From assembly GCA_002433335.1 (NCBI GenBank), contig DJHY01000195.1:1-10873 (forward strand): a stretch of DNA of 10,873 nucleotides, given 5' to 3'. Of the stretch, positions 6,904 to 10,873 are shown piece by piece; position 1 is the stretch's first letter, and each line of letters starts with the position of its first letter. Origin of the DNA: Rhodospirillaceae bacterium UBA6608 (lineage in GTDB: Bacteria; Pseudomonadota; Alphaproteobacteria; Rhodospirillales_A; Casp-alpha2). The notes below the pieces were generated by a model that worked only from the letters and a program-made list of their open reading frames with translations, searched no databases and was not told where the DNA came from. The position numbers were made by a program, and so were the translations under genes.

Positions 6904-8304
6904 ATGAACACCATCTCCACCGCCGACCAGCGGGCCATCTTGGCGCGTCTGGCGGATCGCATCCTCTCCTATGATCCCGCCGTGATCTCCGATCGCGGCC
7001 TGTACCTGGCCAAACTGGGCATCACCGACACCATTGGGGTGACCCTGGCCGGACTGCCCGCAGACTCGACACAGATCGCCCTGAAGACCCCCGGCGTGGC
7101 GACGGCGCCCGGCGGCGCGTTGGTCTTCGGCACCAACCGGCGAACCAGCGCCCTCGACGCCACCTTCATCAACGGCATCGCGTCCCATGCCTTGGACTTC
7201 GACGATTTCTCGTCCGTGTTCGGCGGCCACCAATCCGTGCCGCTGGTCGCCCCCCTGTTCGCCTTGGCCGAAGAACGCGGCCTGTCCGGCCAGGACCTGA
7301 TCACCGCCTACGTCGTGGGGTTGGAGGCCGAAATGCGCCTTGCCCGCGCCGTACACCCCCATCACTACGACAAGGGTTGGCACCCGACGGCGACGCTCGG
7401 CATCTTCGGCACCGCCGCCGCCGCCGCGCGCCTGATCGGCCTGTCCGCCGAGCAGACGGCAATGGCCCTGGCCATGGCGGCGTCGATGGCGAGCGGCCTG
7501 AAAGCCAATTTCGGCACAATGACCAAGCCGCTGCATGTCGGTCATTCGGCGCGCTCCGGCCTTCTGGCCGTGCTGTTGGCCGAACAGGGGTTCGACGCCG
7601 ATCCGGAAGCGATGGAGCATCACCAAGGCTTCTTCCAGGTCTTCAACGGTACGGGCAACTATGCTGCCGAACGCCTGTTGGAAGGCTGGGACAACGGGCC
7701 CTGGGCGGTCGAGGCCGAGGACCTTGCGATCAAGCAGTTCCCGTGCTGCGGCAGCACGCACCAGTGCATCACGGCGATGCAGCGCTTGGCCCGAAAGAAC
7801 GACATTCCGGTCGAAAACGTGGCCGGGATCGAGATCATGCCCCACCAGCGCCGTCTGCGGCATACCAACACGCCCATTCCCGAAAGCGAACTGGAGGCCA
7901 AGTTCTCGGTCCAATACGTGGTCGCCAGGGCCCTGCTGGACGGCACGGTGCGGCTCAAGGACTTCGAAGGCGACGCCTTCCGCGAGGACCCCGTCCGCCG
8001 CCTGCTGGATATCACCACCGCCCGTCCCCATCCGGACCTGGAAGGCGACGACAAGGACAACTGGGGCGCGGAAGTGATCGTCACCCTGTCCGACGGGCGC
8101 AAGCTGTCGGAAACGGTCTCCAACCTGATCGGCCGCAGCGGTGAGAACACCATGACGCCCGAAGACCTGTGGGAGAAATTCGAGGACTGCACCGGCCGCG
8201 CCCTGCCCGCCGATCGGCTGCGCCCCCTGTTCGACGGCCTGATGGCTTTGGAAACGGTCGCCAGCATTCCCGAATTGGCCCGCCTGATGGAGATCTCTGC
8301 CTAA
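6904..8304 (+). CDS. MmgE/PrpD-family protein (2-methylcitrate dehydratase-like superfamily)
   Basis: A complete 466-residue protein of usual family length. Recognisable blocks are NGIASHALDFDDF (90-102), the substrate-pocket helix signature; GWHPTATLGIFGTAAAAARLIGL (158-180); NFGTMTKPLHVGHSARSGLLA (202-222), with the conserved KPLH.G..AR.G; and FPCCGSTHQCITAM (279-292) in the second lobe. The superfamily includes 2-methylcitrate dehydratase (PrpD), cis-aconitate decarboxylase and many members of unknown substrate. No prpB, prpC or acnD lies nearby, so a methylcitrate role is not supported by context and the substrate is unknown. It is cytoplasmic with no signal peptide. AGGGA (6890-6894) lies 9 nt before the ATG. 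It is followed by a GC-rich dyad and a long gene-free leader, so it is probably the last gene of its transcript. Confidence 0.9.
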   Translation: MNTISTADQRAILARLADRILSYDPAVISDRGLYLAKLGITDTIGVTLAGLPADSTQIALKTPGVATAPGGALVFGTNRRTSALDATFINGIASHALDFDDFSSVFGGHQSVPLVAPLFALAEERGLSGQDLITAYVVGLEAEMRLARAVHPHHYDKGWHPTATLGIFGTAAAAARLIGLSAEQTAMALAMAASMASGLKANFGTMTKPLHVGHSARSGLLAVLLAEQGFDADPEAMEHHQGFFQVFNGTGNYAAERLLEGWDNGPWAVEAEDLAIKQFPCCGSTHQCITAMQRLARKNDIPVENVAGIEIMPHQRRLRHTNTPIPESELEAKFSVQYVVARALLDGTVRLKDFEGDAFREDPVRRLLDITTARPHPDLEGDDKDNWGAEVIVTLSDGRKLSETVSNLIGRSGENTMTPEDLWEKFEDCTGRALPADRLRPLFDGLMALETVASIPELARLMEISA

Positions 8305-8321
8305 TTATTTCCCCCGATCAT

Positions 8322-8367
8322 CCGCGGCGGCGGCGGGATTCCCACCGTTTTCCGCCACCCGCCGCGG
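8322..8367 (+). terminator. GC-rich dyad after the PrpD-family gene, possible terminator
   Basis: CCGCGGCGG (8322-8330) and CCGCCGCGG (8359-8367) are perfect inverted 9-mers, 18 bp after the stop codon, separated by 28 nt. Inner repeats (CGGCGGG against CCCGCCG) allow alternative pairings. Only a weak T-rich patch (ACTTTTC, 8373-8379) follows, so termination is plausible but not textbook. Confidence 0.4.
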
Positions 8368-8488
8368 GTCGTCACTTTTCGCCAAGATAATTCCCTAATT
8401 TTGCCCTCTTGTGGGGTCAGGGATTCTGGCGGTATGTAAGTGATTAACGGCGTGGAGATATCGCGAAGAAGCGACGACGTCCCGCCCC

Positions 8489-8508
8489 TTGCGCGGAACA
8501 TTGCGCGG
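8489..8508 (+). repeat. Tandem TTGCGCGG direct repeat in the GH17-GT2 leader
   Basis: Two identical 8-mers, TTGCGCGG, start 12 bp apart (8489 and 8501), about 80-100 bp before the start codon. Direct repeats near one helical turn apart can be half-sites for a transcription factor, but in GC-rich DNA a chance occurrence is possible. Confidence 0.35.
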
Positions 8509-8571
8509 TCTATGTATTTGCCTGCGGTCGCAGTGGCCGCGATAGTTAGGTACAGCCGGGTTACCCGCTTC

Positions 8572-8581
8572 GGAGGCCTCC
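8572..8581 (+). promoter_or_regulatory. Shine-Dalgarno embedded in a palindrome before the GH17-GT2 start
   Basis: GGAGG (8572-8576) is the best ribosome-binding site for the ATG at 8590, with a longish spacing of 13 nt. It is immediately followed by its own complement CCTCC, making the perfect 10-bp palindrome GGAGGCCTCC. This site supports the 8590 start over the ATG at 8512, and the resulting N-terminus (MKNVLAATVIAAVLHGMAWV) is a plausible membrane anchor. Confidence 0.5.
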
Positions 8582-8589
8582 AAACCCAA

Positions 8590-10873
8590 ATGAAGAACGT
8601 TCTTGCGGCGACTGTAATCGCCGCCGTCCTGCATGGTATGGCATGGGTGACGACGCTTGATGACGTCACCTTGCCTGATATCACGGGCAAGGTTCAGTCC
8701 ATGTCCTTCAACATCGGCGCGCCGCGCGAAGCCTGGTTCGGCAAACAAGCCAACCTGCGTGACCTGACGCGCGCGCTCGATGTGTTGAAACCCGTCGCCC
8801 GTTCGATCCGCACCTATACCGTCAGCGGTATTCAGGCCCAGGTTCCCGGCCTGGCCCAGGCCCGCGGGATCGAAGTCATGCTCGGCATCTGGCTTGGCCG
8901 GGACGAGGCCGCCAACCGCAAAGAGATCGAAACGGCGGTCTCCCTGGTCCGCAAATATTCGAACATCCGCGCCGTCGTCGTCGGCAACGAAACCCTGCTG
9001 CGCGAGGATATGACCTCGGATCAATTGATCGACGTGATCCGCGAAGTTCGAACCCGCGTGCCGGTACCGGTGACCACGGGTGAAACCTGGGACCGCTGGC
9101 TGAACCATCCGGAGCTGGCGGAAGAAGTCGATTTCATGGGCGTGCACGTCCTGCCCTACTGGGAAGCTATCGGCGCGGCCAATGCCGTGGACTACGCGTT
9201 CGAGCGTTTCCAACAGGTCCTCGACGCCTTCCCGGGTAAAAAGGCCTTCATCGCCGAATTCGGCTGGCCGTCGCGCGGCTATCGAAACCGCGACGCCGGG
9301 CCCGACCCCATGAACCAGGCCACAATCATCCGAAAATTCGTGTCCGAAGCCTCGCGCCACGGCATCGACTACAACCTGATGGAAGCCTTCGACCAGCCGT
9401 GGAAGACCATGGAAGGAAGCGTCGGCCCCTATTGGGGTGTGTTCGACCGCGACGGAACCGCCAAATTCTCCCTGGCCGGTGCGGTCGAGCAGCCGGAACA
9501 ATGGCGGCGCGGTATTCTGGCCCTGATCATCGGCGCGATCATGACCTGGCTATGGCTGATCACCCGCCGCCCGACCTTTGGTCACGCCCTGGCCATGGCC
9601 GTGGCGGCGAATGCTCTGTCGGCGGCGGTCGCCGTGGCCCTGCTGTATCCGTTCGAGAACTATCTGAACGCCGGGTCCGCCATTGCCTGGAGCCTGGGCA
9701 TCCTGCTGATGGCCCCTTTGACCCTGGTCACCCTGGGCAAGCTCGACGAAGTGGCCGAAGTAACCCTGGGCCCCGCGCCGAAACGGCTTTGGCAAGCGCC
9801 GACGGATACGGCCGAGAACGCCGAAACCGAGCGCGATGCCGAGCGCCGCTTCCCCAAGGTCTCGATCCAGATCCCGGCCTATCGGGAAAACCCGGAGATG
9901 CTGATCGAAACGCTGAATTCGGCGGCGGCCTTGGATTATCCGAATTTCGAAGTCGTGGTGATCGTCAACAACACCGCCGAGGAAGCGTTGTGGAAGCCAG
10001 TCGAGGCCCATTGCAAAAAGCTCGGGTCGCGCTTCAAGTTCTTGAACTTCCCCAAGGTCGAGGGCTTCAAGGCCGGCGCCCTGAGCAAGGCCATGTCCCA
10101 TGTCGCCAAGGATGCGGAAATTCTGGCCGTGCTGGATGCCGATTATGTGGTCGATCCGGCCTGGTTGCGCGATCTGGTTCCAGCCTTCGACGCCCCGAAG
10201 ATCGCCATGGTTCAGGCCCCGCAGGACCACCGCGACGGCGAACGTTCGATCCTCAACCGCTGCATGAACGCAGAATACACCGGCTTTTTCGATATCGGCA
10301 TGGTCCAACGCAACGAAGCCGATGCGATCATCGCCCACGGCACCATGCTGCTGCTGCGCCGCGCCGCCTTTGAAGAGGTCGGCGGTTGGTCCCCGGACAC
10401 CATTACCGAAGATACCGAACTGGGCCTGCGCCTGTTCGAAGCCGGCTATCAGGCCCAGTACACGCGCAAGCGCTATGGATGGGGCCTGTTGCCGGACACC
10501 TACAAGGCCTTCAAGACCCAGCGCCACCGTTGGGCCTATGGCGCGGTGCAGATTTTCAAGAAGCACTGGCGTCACATGCTGCCGTCGTCGAATACCCTGA
10601 CCCGGCAACAAAAGGTCCATTACATCACCGGCTGGCTGCATTGGCTGTCTGATTCCGTCGGTGCCGGGGCCGCCGTGATCAACCTGGCCTGGGTGCCCTT
10701 CATCCTGTTCGTCGGGGTGATGTTGCCGCCGATCCCCTTCACCCTGCCCATCCTGGCCGCCTTCGCGGCCGGGCTGTTGCATTGCGTGTTGCTGTACATG
10801 GCGCGGGTCAAGATCGGCCCGGCCCGGATCGCGGGGGCAGCCCTGGCCGCCGCCAGCCTGCAATGGACCGTGG
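8590..10873 (+). CDS. GH17-GT2 fusion: membrane beta-glucan synthase/transglycosylase (3' truncated)
   Basis: An open frame of 761 residues that runs off the right edge. A short N-terminal hydrophobic anchor (about 1-20) leads to a GH17-like TIM-barrel domain (about 30-300). The two family catalytic glutamates are visible: Glu134 in VVVGNE (acid/base) and Glu223 in IAEFGWPSRG (nucleophile). Three membrane segments follow at about 308-325, 331-352 and 358-380. Then comes a cytoplasmic GT2 domain with SIQIPAYRE (425-433), DAD (516-518), TED (606-608) and QRHRW (644-648), the processive cellulose-synthase-like motif set. Hydrophobic C-terminal segments start at about 660. Similar GH17-GT2 proteins in pseudomonads and rhizobia (NdvB-like) make and branch or cyclise beta-1,3(1,6)-glucans from UDP-glucose; the same role is inferred here. 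No other glucan gene is visible. The start at 8590 rests on GGAGG upstream and the anchor-like N-terminus. Confidence 0.9.
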   Translation, partial: MKNVLAATVIAAVLHGMAWVTTLDDVTLPDITGKVQSMSFNIGAPREAWFGKQANLRDLTRALDVLKPVARSIRTYTVSGIQAQVPGLAQARGIEVMLGIWLGRDEAANRKEIETAVSLVRKYSNIRAVVVGNETLLREDMTSDQLIDVIREVRTRVPVPVTTGETWDRWLNHPELAEEVDFMGVHVLPYWEAIGAANAVDYAFERFQQVLDAFPGKKAFIAEFGWPSRGYRNRDAGPDPMNQATIIRKFVSEASRHGIDYNLMEAFDQPWKTMEGSVGPYWGVFDRDGTAKFSLAGAVEQPEQWRRGILALIIGAIMTWLWLITRRPTFGHALAMAVAANALSAAVAVALLYPFENYLNAGSAIAWSLGILLMAPLTLVTLGKLDEVAEVTLGPAPKRLWQAPTDTAENAETERDAERRFPKVSIQIPAYRENPEMLIETLNSAAALDYPNFEVVVIVNNTAEEALWKPVEAHCKKLGSRFKFLNFPKVEGFKAGALSKAMSHVAKDAEILAVLDADYVVDPAWLRDLVPAFDAPKIAMVQAPQDHRDGERSILNRCMNAEYTGFFDIGMVQRNEADAIIAHGTMLLLRRAAFEEVGGWSPDTITEDTELGLRLFEAGYQAQYTRKRYGWGLLPDTYKAFKTQRHRWAYGAVQIFKKHWRHMLPSSNTLTRQQKVHYITGWLHWLSDSVGAGAAVINLAWVPFILFVGVMLPPIPFTLPILAAFAAGLLHCVLLYMARVKIGPARIAGAALAAASLQWTV

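Larger units (their letters stand above)
8305..8589. other. Gene-free leader upstream of the GH17-GT2 gene
   Basis: 285 bases with no supported gene. It holds a GC-rich dyad just after the PrpD-family gene (8322-8367), a -10-like GATAAT (8386-8391) with no matching -35, a pair of TTGCGCGG direct repeats (8489-8496 and 8501-8508), a small dyad CTGCG/CGCAG (8522-8533), and the palindrome GGAGGCCTCC (8572-8581), which contains the best Shine-Dalgarno for the next gene. The frame of the next gene is open back to a TAA at 8437, with an ATG at 8512, but that ATG has no ribosome-binding site. Confidence 0.55.

Noticed and set aside
6853..8031. Long minus-strand open frame (392 codons)
   Set aside because: Antisense to the PrpD-family gene, with a G/Q/R-rich translation lacking domain motifs.
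8512..8589. Alternative start for the GH17-GT2 protein at the ATG at 8512
   Set aside because: No ribosome-binding site precedes it, while GGAGG precedes 8590 and gives a membrane-anchor-like N-terminus. It cannot be fully excluded.
8395..9501. Minus-strand open frame (368 codons) over the leader and the GH17 domain
   Set aside because: It covers conserved GH17 motifs on the other strand and shows no recognisable protein features of its own.
9550..10863. Long open frame on the minus strand (437 codons)
   Set aside because: It is antisense to the GH17-GT2 gene, whose catalytic motifs are intact. Its translation is low-complexity (rich in G, Q, H, R) and resembles no family; this is a GC-rich codon shadow.
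1..10873. CRISPR array, insertion sequence, tRNA or phage genes
   Set aside because: No regularly spaced repeats, transposase motifs, cloverleaf sequences or phage-like proteins were seen on either strand.

Overview
The window reads as an ordinary chromosomal segment of a GC-rich alphaproteobacterium, most likely of the Rhodospirillales. The evidence is the bamB-der gene pair, a small ferritin-like protein very close to what I recall of the Rhodospirillum rubrum encapsulated ferritin, and a nitrate/nitrite-sensing type chemoreceptor. No database search was possible, so the taxonomic call is an inference. I see no tRNA, rRNA, insertion sequence, prophage, CRISPR array or defence island.

Left to right on the plus strand: the 3' part of bamB (outer-membrane assembly lipoprotein, cut by the window edge) and der (double-GTPase ribosome assembly factor), separated by a short gap that can form a hairpin. 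A strong hairpin with a T-tract reading leftward then separates der from a convergent minus-strand gene for a 102-residue EncFtn-type ferritin-like protein. That protein keeps the metal-site residues but ends in a histidine-rich tail, and no encapsulin shell gene is in the window. An AT-richer divergent intergenic region with a perfect 9-bp inverted repeat leads into a 684-residue methyl-accepting chemotaxis protein (TM, NIT, TM, HAMP, MCP signalling).

Next, on the plus strand, come a conserved but functionally unknown P-loop protein of 325 residues (after a 13-bp hairpin), a stem-loop with a T-tract, metA (homoserine O-acyltransferase, with Glu111 predicting acetyl-CoA use), a MmgE/PrpD-family protein, and a gene-free leader of 285 bases. 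The last gene is long and runs off the right edge. It encodes a membrane protein that fuses a periplasmic GH17 glucanase/transglycosylase-like domain to a processive GT2 synthase domain, suggesting synthesis and remodelling of a beta-glucan.

Apart from bamB-der, the genes look like separate housekeeping or accessory units and not one pathway. The items most worth a second look are the orphan EncFtn with its His tail, the uncharacterised P-loop family, the MetA acyl-donor switch residue, the GH17-GT2 fusion, and several inverted repeats next to start codons. I did not find convincing evidence of a wholly new multi-gene system.
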